From Nephrocerus scutellatus (taxonomy: Eukaryota > Arthropoda > Insecta > Diptera > Pipunculidae), in the NCBI GenBank assembly GCA_947095585.1, contig OX352763.1:29871462-29935461 (forward strand): a stretch of DNA of 64,000 nt, in the 5' to 3' direction. The notes beneath the pieces were generated by a model. That model had not been told where the DNA came from and did not search any database. It was given only the letters and a program-made list of their open reading frames with translations. The stretch's first letter is position 1. Each line of letters starts with the position of its first letter. The translations under genes were made by a program, and so were the position numbers. Below, piece by piece: positions 10,776 through 21,000 of this stretch.

Positions 10776-11715
10776 ATGCTAAGTCTCGAAATTCCGGACG
10801 CAATCGTAAACCTTATCCGTGAATTATATAGAGATGCCGCTTACAGCGTTCGATATAAGGGGAAGAGCAGCGCCAATTTCATCATCTCCAAAGATGTTAG
10901 GCAAGGATGTGTCCTCTCACTTAAACTTTTTTTGGTGATCCTAGATCAAGAAATGGCGCAAACAACATCGATGCAACAAACGGTATTCAATGGCGCTTGA
11001 ACGAAAGGCTTAACGTTCTCGACTACGCTGACGATATCAGCAGGATGACTCACAAATTGGACGATATGACGCATAAGCTTGAGAGGTTGATTTATAACGC
11101 TGAACAGGTTGGCTTAAGGCTTAACTGCGAATCGGAACGACTGATAACCGCGAATTATCAATAACCACCGATAGTCATTGAAGACGTGGAGAAATTTAGC
11201 TGCTTACGGAGTCTAATTACTAAGAACGGAGGATCCGAATCAGACGTGACAGCCCGCATAAATAATGCCTGAAACACAAACACGCTTCAGCTTCGGCTTC
11301 GCCTGACGTTTACGAGTTCAGCCATACGATTTCAATGCTTCCTATCACAATGTCGCTTCGGCTTCAACGTTTCGTTTGGCAATCGTAAAGAAAAAAGTAA
11401 TGCTACGTAACGAAACTACAAACGGAAGCTCTAGTTCAAAAGTGCTGAACATTTGCTTTGCCTGACAGCTCAACAGCTGTGAAAAAACAACAAACAAACA
11501 AAATTATTTTGTGCGGGAAAATTAGTTATATGAGAAATGTCATTCAAAGCAAATTCAAAGCGGTTGCTCGTAACGCAACGAAGCCGAAGCTGAAGCGTGT
11601 TTGTGCGTCAGGCATAAGGCGCGCTGTGCTTACTACTCACTGTACAAAGTGTGGCGAGCGCATATCATCTCCAGGAGCACCAAGATAAATATCTTCAACT
11701 TCTTGGTAAGAATTC
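10776..11715 (+). mobile_element. non-LTR reverse transcriptase remnant split by a MITE
   Basis: The first frame (10776-11000) contains VRYKGKSSANFIISKDVRQG followed by CVLS, the usual motif before the palm. A frameshift near 10965 leads to GIQWRLNERL and LDYADDI at 11016-11038, the catalytic Asp pair. This is followed by a thumb-like AEQVGLRLN and an ARINNA motif. The frame resumes after the inserted MITE (11266-11614) as ARCAYYSLYKVWRAHIISR and TKINIFNF, then stops matching at about 11715, where a different LINE begins. The family resembles the endonuclease-RT elements with a YADDI box common in flies. Dead. Confidence 0.75.
11266..11614. mobile_element. PIF/Harbinger-like MITE inserted in the LINE, TSD TAA
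   Basis: The ends are TGCCTGA and TCAGGCA. The inverted arms include CACAAACACGCTTCAGCTTC and its complement (about 11274-11302 and 11579-11608). TAA flanks both sides (11263-11265, 11615-11617). Removing the element plus one TAA restores an uninterrupted LINE reading frame across the junction (ARI, N, KAR), which fixes the boundaries. The 349-bp interior holds no ORF of note. The TAA duplication fits PIF/Harbinger. Confidence 0.85.
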
Positions 11716-12645
11716 AAGAGCGTCATAAAATCAAATCATCAAATATCATCAATAACCTCCCCCATCATGCATCCATCTGGTACACAGACGGGTCTAAAAC
11801 AGACACAGGAACAGAAGCAGGAGTATTCGAACCCAGAACCACACTGCGAATACCCTTAGGTAATTCCCCAACCGTTTTCCAGGCAGAAACAAATGCACTG
11901 CATATTGGAATTCATTAAAAAAAGTTATAGAACTGAGATTTACATGATCTCAGAGCCAGGAAGCAATACTTGCACTGAAAGGCTCTATTTTCAACACTGC
12001 TACTTAAAACAATTGGCCAAAACCAATAAAATCACCCTTATGTGGTCTCCAGGGCACTCAGGCATTGTAGTGAACAAGGCAGCAGATCTCTGCGCAAGAG
12101 AAGGTGCAGAAGGTACATTTATTGGGCCAGAACCAAGCATTGCCCACTCCCTTAGCCATCTAAAAAACAAGATTAAAGAGTGGGCTAACAATGCCATCGA
12201 AGCTGAATTGGAATCGTCGACAGGGATGAAACAAACTAAAAGGCTAAACCATTAAACACACAGACAAGGCAACCAAACTGAACCGTCATAAACTCAGATC
12301 CATGGTCTGGTACATAACGGGGGGACACGGCCCATTCAATAGTCACCTAGCAAAAATGGGAAAATCCCACACATACAGTTGCCGTTTCTGTAACAAGGCA
12401 AAAGAATTGCCAGAACATATACTGTTTATGTGTGATGCTCTCACACGGAAAAGACTTAAGTACCTCACATCTCACACAGTCCCAAGACAGAATGCCATTT
12501 CGATCGAATTGGCTTACGTCTGCCATAAAGGAACTAAACCACCACATAAAGTGGTAAATATCTGGGATGTGCAATATATCTCCAGGTCGCAGTGCACCAG
12601 GCTTCTCAGCCCACCAACCCAATAATAATAATAAAAAAATAATAA
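11716..12645 (+). mobile_element. 3' part of a non-LTR element: RNase H, C-terminal zinc motif, TAA tail
   Basis: In successive frames there is WYTDGSKTDTGTEAG with FQAETNAL (11778-11910), then LMWSPGHSG and AADLCAREGAEGT (12040-12117), the two halves of an RNase H domain. After these come GHGPFNSHLAKMG and a CRFC-x8-H-x4-C motif (12327-12440). It ends in an AATAATAATAATAAAAAAAT run at about 12622-12646. RNase H followed by a TAA-rich tail fits the I/LOA/R1 group. Frameshifts occur at 11905 and 12255. It abuts, and is a different family from, the RT fragment on its left. Confidence 0.8.
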
Positions 12646-12678
12646 CATGGAATGATCTAAAATCCTCGGCTACGCTAA

Positions 12679-12991
12679 AGGGCCCAGCCCATAGAATCCG
12701 TTGCGTCAGTTGCGTCGACGTATTCGTTGCCGTTGCCGTATGTAACGCAAAGAGGTGACCCCAAGGAACACGTTGTCGTCGTACAGGCAAACAATAACAA
12801 ATGCCAAAATAAACTTCAAACTGGTCTGCGAGAGAACTGTCAAAGCATTTGTCGGAGAGAAAAGTTAAAAGTTGGTCAACTTTTTGCGTCGCTTCCGAGA
12901 CACCTCTCATAAGAACACGTGTATTTTTACTCGATCTGTCAGTTGCATACGTCCGCGCAACGGACGCAACGGATTCTATGGGTCGGGCCCT
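12679..12991. mobile_element. PIF/Harbinger-like MITE, ~41-bp TIRs, TSD TAA
   Basis: The left end AGGGCCCAGCCCATAGAATC and the inverse right end AGGGCCCGACCCATAGAATC both continue with CGTTGCGTC and a GACG block. TAA is present on both sides (12676-12678 and 12992-12994). The 313-bp body is GC-richer than its surroundings and has no meaningful ORF. The end sequence and 3-bp target duplication fit PIF/Harbinger. Confidence 0.87.
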
Positions 12992-12994
12992 TAA

Positions 12995-14326
12995 GCTGTG
13001 CTGCGGCTAGGCTAAATCAGTTTACTTTATAATGTTAAATAAGAGAAGTAATTAATTTGAACCTTCTAAACAAATATGGGACATGACAGCTCAATTTTAT
13101 TTAATATTTGTTCTTCAATAAATAGAGTTTTGAGTTTTATTTTTTGTATGTTTTTCAAACAGATCTCAATTGCAAATTTTTTGTGTAAACATTTCAACAT
13201 TTAAACATCAAATCAAATAACTGAAAAGGAATCAACAATACGAACAAACAAATGAGAAAAAAAATAACAAAAATAAATAAAAAAAATTTCTTCTTTTTGG
13301 TTTTGTAAAAAGTCTCTCGTATTTTTGCATTGTTCTTTTTTTTTTTTTTTTTGTTATGTTTGTTTGTTGTTTGAATTTAATTAATTTCCATTATATCATC
13401 TTTTTTTATCTTCAACGAGTATCAAGTTAACATTACAATAGTACATAATTAATTAATTAAACAAACAAAATTAAGAATAAAAAAGAAACTAAAAGTTATA
13501 TTGTAATAATAATAATAATTATAAACTATAATATATGTACACAATTTATATATTTTACTTTTACATTTTCTCTAGGTTTGAATTGAAATACTTGTTTTTG
13601 TTTTTTTTTTATTTTGTTTTGCCCTTATTATTTTGCAATTACATTGAACCATATTGTAATTACATAATCTATTTAATTTTTTTTTGTTTGTTGTTGTATG
13701 TTTTTGTTTTTGTAGGTTGGGTTTTTTTTTTTTTTTGTTTTCTTTTCTATACTCTGTTTAATTCACTCGCAGTATAAGCGAATATTATTAATTATTATGC
13801 ATGCATGGATGCATGTATGTCTGTGTAGTGGTGGTGATGGTGGATTAATTTTTAACTGTACAATAACTTGATTCTATTTAATTCTATTCTTAGCTTTTTC
13901 ATCAATACAACATTACTGTTGTTACTATTACCACTACTACTACTACTATAATTACTATCATTCGTACTAATAGTATTTATTTTACGATTTGCATTAAACA
14001 TATTATTACTAAGATTTCTTGCTCTTTCTTTATGTTTAAATTTTCCATCTGCAATGCAAGAAAAAAGAGAAAAGAAAAAACGAAAATCAAAAATTTAGGA
14101 ATCGACAAATTGAGGGTAGCAGCAATTTTTTTTTTTTTTTTTTTGTTAGTTAGTATATGTGTGTTTTTGTGTATGTTTTCTGTACTTATTATTAAGTGGT
14201 GTGTTGAAATGTGTTTGGAATTTTCAATAAAAAAAAATCCAGCAATACTTGGCAACAACACAAACAGAAGCCAGCAATAGTTGACACTTGGCAGCACAAA
14301 AGATACACATGAGGACACAGCAGCAG
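12995..14326. other. low-complexity T- and A-rich stretch
   Basis: Long homopolymer T tracts (for example 13336-13352, 13727-13736, 14127-14142), (ATT)n and (ACT)n runs and a GTATG-type tract dominate. Open frames here are Phe/Leu- or Lys-only artefacts. It could hold distal 3' UTR of Suv4-20 (minus strand), but no signal proves this. Confidence 0.5.
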
Positions 14327-15060
14327 TCAGCCAATTATGCTTGATTTACATTTGGGTCGTGTGAGAATAAAATGAACAGAACAGCTGTTAAATTGAAATT
14401 GTAATTAGTTAGACGAGGGAAGTAGTATATTTTTCAATGTTACCATACTGCTATAGATAACATTTCACATGTTACTATGAAATAACTATAACATTCGTGT
14501 AATGTCAATCCCTTCTGGCTAACCACAACTTCAATTTAACTATTACGCCCGCTCACTTTGTCTCGCACTCCTCAATTGTAAATTTTGCATTACGCTTGAT
14601 TAACATTTGTGGCGTGCGAGAAAAAATGAGCTGGACGCTTTTAAATAACAGTTGTTGTTAGCTAGACGAGAGAAGTAGTATATTTTCTAATGTTACCATA
14701 ATGCTATAGATAATATTTCACATGTTACTGTAAAATAATTATAACATTCGCGTAATGTCAATCTCTTCTGGCTAACCACAACTTCAATTAAACTATAGTC
14801 GGCCCGCTCACTTTGTCTCGCACGCCTCAAATGTAATTTTGCATTACGCTTGATTTACATTTGTGGCGAGCGAGAAAAGTAGTATATTTTCTAATGTTAC
14901 CATAATGCTATAAATAACATTTCCCATGTTACTATAAAATAATTATAACATTCGTGTAATGTCAATCTCTTCTGGCTAACCACAACTTCAATTTAACTAT
15001 AGTCGGCCCGCTCACTTTGTCTCGCACGCCACAAATGTAAATTTTGCATTAGTTGTAGAC
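14327..15060 (+). mobile_element. head-to-tail array of three ~255-bp MITE units
   Basis: Each unit runs from TTGATTTACATTTG-GGCGTGCGAGA through GAAGTAGTATATTTT, TGTTACCATAATGCTATA, CATGTTACTATAAAAT, TGTCAATCTCTTCTGGCTAA to CGCTCACTTTGTCTCGCACG and CCACAAATGTAAATTTTGC. Units begin near 14336, 14592 and 14847. The ends of each unit are inverted repeats of each other, so each unit is a complete MITE and neighbours are joined by the linker TTTTGCATTACGC. The third unit lacks about 45 bp near its left end. Single copies lie at 10437-10535 and 30327-30552. Confidence 0.8.
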
Positions 15061-15231
15061 TTTCCTTAAAATGACTGAACTTCTGCAGCGACGCGACGAA
15101 CGAAAACAACAACAACGAGAACGACGACAAGGACGCGACATATCAACAAACAAACATAAAATTTAAACATAAAGACTACAACACGACTTGCGTCTGCCTA
15201 TTGACCATGTACGACTCTACATTTCTAACTA
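15061..15231. other. short non-repeat stretch, CGACG-rich
   Basis: Contains GACGCGACGAACGAAAACAA-type sequence unlike the surrounding AT-rich repeats. Could be a preserved part of the Suv4-20 3' flank. No ORF. Confidence 0.3.
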
Positions 15232-16135
15232 CAGGGTGGTGCGGCAAAATTAACTATATGATGTAAATTGTTTTTTTTTCGCTTGTGAATGTTTTTTTTT
15301 TGTTTCACAGCTAACACTTCTGAGACTGGAATATGGTTTCAACAGTTTGGTGGAATAGCCTGCTGGTGAAACAATAAAGTATTTGAGGCAAAAATTTCCA
15401 AATCGGATAAATTCAATATCCAAGCCATGACTTGACTTTTATTGTGAGGCTATCTTAAGGGTATAGTGTATGTGAATAATCCCGGTAAACATTGCAGCAA
15501 CTCAAGAAAAACATTCGCGAATAAATTGGCCTAATTCAGAGTTGGCAAACTACAAGAAAAATAATTATAAACTACCTTAACAATTGCTGTCATGTAGTAA
15601 ATGCGTAGTCAATGCAGTCTATAAACGTCAACTTATTTTATTAAGCTGGTCCTTTCATTTTCAAAACAAATTCAATTGAGTGCATTCCTAAACGTTTTAA
15701 ATTAGAAAACAGTTTTTCTTAATAACCGTTGTGTCCTTACGGTTTACAGTAAACTGTAAATTTATTTTAAAAAAAAAATGTAACTCTGTATATTGACTTA
15801 AGTAATAGAAATTACCGGAAGAATATTATATGGAGATATTGCAGAGAAGCGAAATATGAAACGGATAAATAAATATTTAAATAGAAATATATTTTTAATT
15901 GAAAACGTTTTTAAAACGAACTAAAAATTATAAAATAACACAGACTCCTAACCTACCACTCATGCATCAGTTATCTATTGCATGCGCCATACGTTTTTCA
16001 TTTTAAATCTTATAAATCTTACCGCCATCTGTTTCGAAATCGTGAAAAATACCGTCAACAAAAAAAGGCGGACATTTTTTCGATTGACAATTGACTTTTC
16101 ACGACAGTTGTTTGACCAAGTCAGTCTAACATTAA

Positions 16136-16281
16136 GGTCCGAATCGATAGACGTTACTACAACTAATGCTATAGCAATGGAATAGAGTGGAATGGAACGT
16201 TGTAGCAAGGCTTGTAGTCACCAAAATCCATCACTAAAAAAGCATTGCTTTTAGTTATAGTTACGTCTATCGATTCGGAAC
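16136..16281. mobile_element. 146-bp MITE with TAA flanks
   Basis: The left end GGTCCGAATCGATAGACGTT and the right end, inverse of GTTCCGAATCGATAGACGTA, continue into CTA-AACTAA. TAA stands at 16133-16135 and 16282-16284. A third PIF/Harbinger-like candidate in this window, nested inside copy A. Confidence 0.7.
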
Positions 16282-16481
16282 TAAATGAGTAGGTCTATGA
16301 GCGTGGCTACACGATCATGGGAATAAAAGTCATGTCCAGCGAAACAGGTCGGTTTTTAGTGAGTTGAAGAGAGAAAGCTTAATTCCACCGAAAGGCAGTG
16401 GTGCGTTTATGACATTAAATAAATGCGTTTATTAATGATACGTAAGTTGATGCGGTCCGAAAAGAAGATATCGAAATAAGC

Positions 16482-17176
16482 CGCGTTCGATTGGACTGAA
16501 TGAACTGAATTAGTAGCTGTATCTGAAGTAACAGAAGTGAAGATACTGTTCGAGTGACAACTCTTCACTTAAGAATTAAAAATTGGGCGAAATTGGGCAA
16601 TAGTTACTTCATATGAGTAATATTGACATTTATCTGAAAAGAAGAATACCAACAGAACAATCTCTTCACTTCAGTAGATAAATTTAAGTGCAGAGTTGCT
16701 CAATTAACTGAAGTGAAGAGTGGTACTCTTCAGTCCAACCCAAAGCGGTTCTGTATCTGTACGCAAGGGGTTCTGTATCGGGCTAGGATAAATTATTTTA
16801 TTCAAATAATTATTTTCTTCTTTTATTTTTTTATTTTTTGTATTTGGACTGAATGAACTGAATTAGTAGCTGTATCTAAAGTAACAGAAGTGAAGAGACT
16901 TTTCGATTGACAACTCTTCACTTCAGTTAAAAATTGGGCAATAGTTACTTCATATGAGTAATATTGACATTTACCTAAAATCTCAATCTCTTCACTACAT
17001 TACCTCAATTGAAAAGTGAAGAGTCACTCAATTAACTGAAGTGAAGAGTGGTACTCTTTAGTCCAATCAAACGCGGCTATACTTTACGACTCGCGGCGGA
17101 AATCATGATATGGCCCCACGACAATCTGCAAGGGGTTCTGTATCGGGCTAGGATAAATTATTTTATACTTTTTAGT
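16482..17176 (+). repeat. tandem duplication of a MITE plus spacer (~355-bp unit)
   Basis: TTGGACTGAATGAACTGAAT starts at about 16494 and again at 16849. Each unit includes CTTCACTTC/GAAGTGAAGAG inverted motifs, ends in AGTCCAA-C, and is followed by CAAGGGGTTCTGTATCGGGC and AGGATAAATTATTTTAT. The outer ends GCCGCGTTCGATTGGACT (16481) and its inverse AGTCCAATCAAACGCGGC (17059-17076) are TIR-like, so an original MITE was duplicated with its flank. Confidence 0.65.
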
Positions 17177-18061
17177 TCGTTTTTTTATTCAAATAATTAT
17201 TTTCTTCATTAAGTGTTGTTTATGTGATATATTTTGTCAATCTTCATCCAGTTCAGATCTATTTTTAAAGTTTCACCGGGAAGTTAGTTTAAAATCAATT
17301 ACGAAATTTCCCCCGAACAGCGAGCTTATAAAAACATTTAAAAATGAATGAAAGCGCGTTATAGCCTCATGCAAAATCTGCTAAGTAATTTAAAAAAAAA
17401 TACATAACAAAACCGCCTTGTTGCTCACAGTTTATGAATTATTTGTATTAAAATATATTGATGTATGAAGGTTAAATACCAAAGAGTAATAAAATTGTTA
17501 TAAATTGAATTTAGGAAGTTTTAAAAAACAAAAAACCCGCTCGTCCCGTTTTGTTTTCCTTACAACGTAGTCATGATGTAGTTAATTAAAAAGACTACAT
17601 AAGTTTTTAATTAACGCGTTGTTTTTTACGTAGTTTATTACGTTTTTAACTACTTAACAACTCGGGTCCTATTCCCTAAGAAACACTCGGACAAGTTATG
17701 GAAAATATAAATTTTTGCGTACGTGAAAAATTTCTTTATAACTAAATTTACTTTTTACACGTAATGTGAAAAAAATATTATCTTACTTTTAATAACTAAT
17801 TTTAGTTTTTGAAACTATTCAAGTTTTATGCACAAATCATATCCTATAGTTACTTTTGCCGCACCCTGTACAATTTTTTGAATGCAATATTTGCAATTTT
17901 TGTCGTATGTTTGTATGCTTGTAAAGAAATACAAACAACAAAATAATATAATAATTATAATAATAAAAACTATAATAATAATAATAAAAAAGTAAACTAA
18001 ATAATTAACAAAAAATATAACGTAAATGGTACTGCGGCGGCGAACGCAACAACAAACGACG

Positions 18062-21000
18062 TCAGTTCGATGCGAGATCAGTTACAGTGTATGTTTTCGT
18101 TGCTAGCTGTGCACTTGCAGTATTTTTCAAAGGCGTTGCAGACGATGACAGTGTCAGCGACAATGACGACGACGATGACGGCACCAGTGGCGCCGCCGCC
18201 GCAACAGATCGTACAAATGGAGCCGCCAATGCACACGACCCAAATGTGTGTGTGGCTAATGATTTGGAAAGAAACGAGGAGGCAGACGAGTACGCCGATG
18301 CCAATGAAGAAGTTGTAGCGGACGGGTGCGTCAAAGAAGAAGCAGCAGCGGTCGCCACAGCAGCAACGGCAATTACAGACGGTGCCGTCTGATGATGATG
18401 GAACTGCTGATTATGCTTCGCTTGAAGATGATGATGTGAATGATGCTGTAGATGATGATAATGGGAATTCTTAGCTATCGATGTTGCTGAAAGTTCTTCC
18501 GGATTGCCACTGCTCACAGGCGAATCAGACGAAGAGACAAGAGACATTGAAGACTTTGCTAATGGTAGTGGTAGTGGAGGTGGTGGTGGTGATGCCTCCT
18601 CCTCAGGGGATGATGACAGTGAAACGTTCATCGTTCGATCACCTTCGGATAACGATGATGATGATGAAGACGACAGTGGTGCTGATGGTGGAATGTCTCT
18701 TATGTGAATGTCTTTGTCAAATTTCAGTCGAATACGCCTCTTTTGTTGTGGAGGAGGTGATGTCGTCGTTGGCGGTGGACTTGGATAAATCGGCGTATTG
18801 GAAAGTGCCGTACTGCGCGCTTCAACAGCTTCAGCAAAATATTTCTTGTGATTACGCCGTCGATGATCTTTCGCTTGATCCTTCGACTTATGACGTTTCT
18901 TTCGCTTTTGCGGTGTATTCACATCAAAATCGATGCCATTCTCGGAAATGCCCTCAATGCGGTAAACTTCGTATTCGACGGCGGATTCTGTACTAACACC
19001 ACCACCACCGCCGCCACCGTTTAGACTGCTACTTCCGTCGCTAAGGCTGCTTCCCGATTCGATAACCTCATCAAGTATTGGACTTCGTTTAATTCGCATT
19101 AAAAGCTTAACCGGACGCTCTGGAGTATTTAGTTGTGTCTCAGTTGTACCGCTGCTATTACTACTTTTGTTGCTGTTGTTGGAACTTTTAGCGGTGCTGC
19201 TGCATTCCACTGCTGCATTGAGATGTGAAATTTTACTCGGCCGCTGCGATGATGACGAACTCTTCTCCGCTGCTGACTCTCCGCTATTAGCCTTTGAATG
19301 TTTTCTTTTACGCAGAACTATTCTTCCGTTTGTTGTTTCATTTTGCATTTTCGCTGTTGGTGGTGTCGTAGTCATTGTCGCTGCTGTTGCTGCTGCTGCT
19401 GCTGCTTCTACTATAGTTGTTGTGGCTTTGCCAAAATTGCTAATAACATTACTAGAACTACAACTAATGTCGCTACTATGGTAGCTTTGTATGATACTCG
19501 CAGCGGACGATGTCGACGTCGTCGCCTCTGCCGCTGCAGCCATTGAAGAGGAATTGTAATTCAACACTCTTCCATTTCTTCGCAATCGATGAGCGATATC
19601 ATCACTGACCACTTCCTCAGAAGAAGTCAGCAACGATCCAGCATATTGCTGCTGCTTCGATGCCGCCGATTCAAAAGATGCCGTTAGATTTTTTCTATAA
19701 CTTGGCGAACCATTGCAATTGTGCATACTACTACTACTGTTGCTACTGTTATGTACATAGGTACTAGTTGCCGAATTGCTATTACTATTGTTACTACTAC
19801 AATTACTTAACGTACTTAAATTACTGCCGGCACTATGGCTGCCAGAGCTGCCGCTGCTTGCAGCCGAAAGTGTGACAGGATTCAATGTAGACGACGTCAT
19901 CTTATTATGCAGAGAAGAGACCGGTGTCGCTGGCGTTTGGTGGATGATAACGGAGCTATTACTACTTAAGCTAGGTGACAATGTTGCGGCCGTTGGCGCC
20001 ATGTTATTATTGCTATTCCTTTTATTTTGTAAATTATTATTACTAGCGTAATTGTGTTGGGCAGTTTTTTCACTGTTATCTCCGACTGATCTCGAGGACG
20101 ACTCAACAACCAGCGTCGTTTCCGTCGTTTGCTTTCGAATGTGATTCCGCAAGATGCGACCTTTTTCGATGATGCCATTATTTCGCAAGAGACGATCGCT
20201 GGCGGTGGTTATTGTTGATACTGGTGCTGCTGTGCTAAGTGGTTTTCTTTCATCATTGTTTGCTGTTCTAGTGATGGACGCTTTTTCATGCTTTTGCTGC
20301 TGCTGCATCTTTTCATCTGTTGCCGCACTTTCGTGGTTGTCGTTGAATATAAAACTCTTATGCATTGCATCACTGGCAATACAATGCCGGGATCCACTTT
20401 CATCGGCTTCGTCGTCGTCCTCATCATCATCGTCATCATGTTCAGATGAAACGACAATAACGTCTGTATGCATGGCTGATTCCAATGCGGCTGTTGAGCT
20501 GCTTCCAGCCCGTTCCCGTAGATGACGACTTCGAGTGCAACTTCGCAAACTAAGTTTATGTGGCGGGGGCTGAGACTTTGTGTCTTGAGTGATGGAGTTG
20601 CAGTTGGTCGCCGCATTAGGTCCGCCAGATGCTGCTGCTCCATCGACTGTGCCATTTTTATGACGTCTTAATTGTCTTCTATTGTTGTGTACAGCTTTTG
20701 ATTCTTCGACGGCTGTTACGATGACAGGTTTTGAACGTTGACTCTGCGATAGAACAACGTCGTCAGTAGATGCCGAAGATATACTACTACTAGTGCTGTT
20801 TACACGAGCCGACTTTCTCAATGATTCTCGAGTTCCATTAAAGTGCTCCCGTTTTGTTGTTGCAACTCCTCCAATATTCTCGAAAGTTTGGAATTTATCG
20901 GCTGCAGGTAGAACACAAGAGTTCTGATGTACATCCTGTGTTATCTGTTGCACTGGCGTCGTCGTCGTCGAAGAAGCATGGTGATGATGATTTTGTTGGT

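Larger units (their letters stand above)
15539..17663. mobile_element. unclassified DNA element, copy A, nested in the mariner
   Basis: Ends are inverse related: GAGTTGGCAAACTA near the left against GAGTTGTTAAGTAGTTAAAA from the right, each followed by ATAAACTAC. Internal blocks (AATTCAATTGAGTGCATTCC, TTTCTTAATAACCGTTG, AAAACCGCCTTGTTGCTCAC, ACCAAAGAGTAATAAAATT) recur in the same order at 26565-27985. Its centre is replaced by smaller repeats at 16136-16281 and 16482-17176. No transposase was recognised; superfamily unknown. Confidence 0.6.
15232..17868 (+). mobile_element. mariner-like element carrying nested insertions
   Basis: The left end CAGGGTGGTGCGGCAAAATT and the right end, inverse of CAGGGTGCGGCAAAAGTAAC, are TIRs differing by a small indel. 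TA flanks both sides (15230-15231, 17869-17870). Just inside the left end (about 15318-15538) are decayed transposase remnants: WFQQFGG, then YLRQ-like KVFEAKISKS, then GYLKGIVYVNNPG, as in mariner catalytic domains with a GYLKG motif. Host transposon sequence resumes at about 17664. The 2.1 kb between is a separate element (15539-17663). Confidence 0.78.

Noticed and set aside
12347..12910. 187-codon minus-strand frame
   Set aside because: It spans the antisense of a LINE 3' end and a PIF-like MITE, two unrelated elements, so it cannot be one gene.
13535..14318. Phe/Leu-rich open frames
   Set aside because: Produced by long T tracts; no codon structure or domain.
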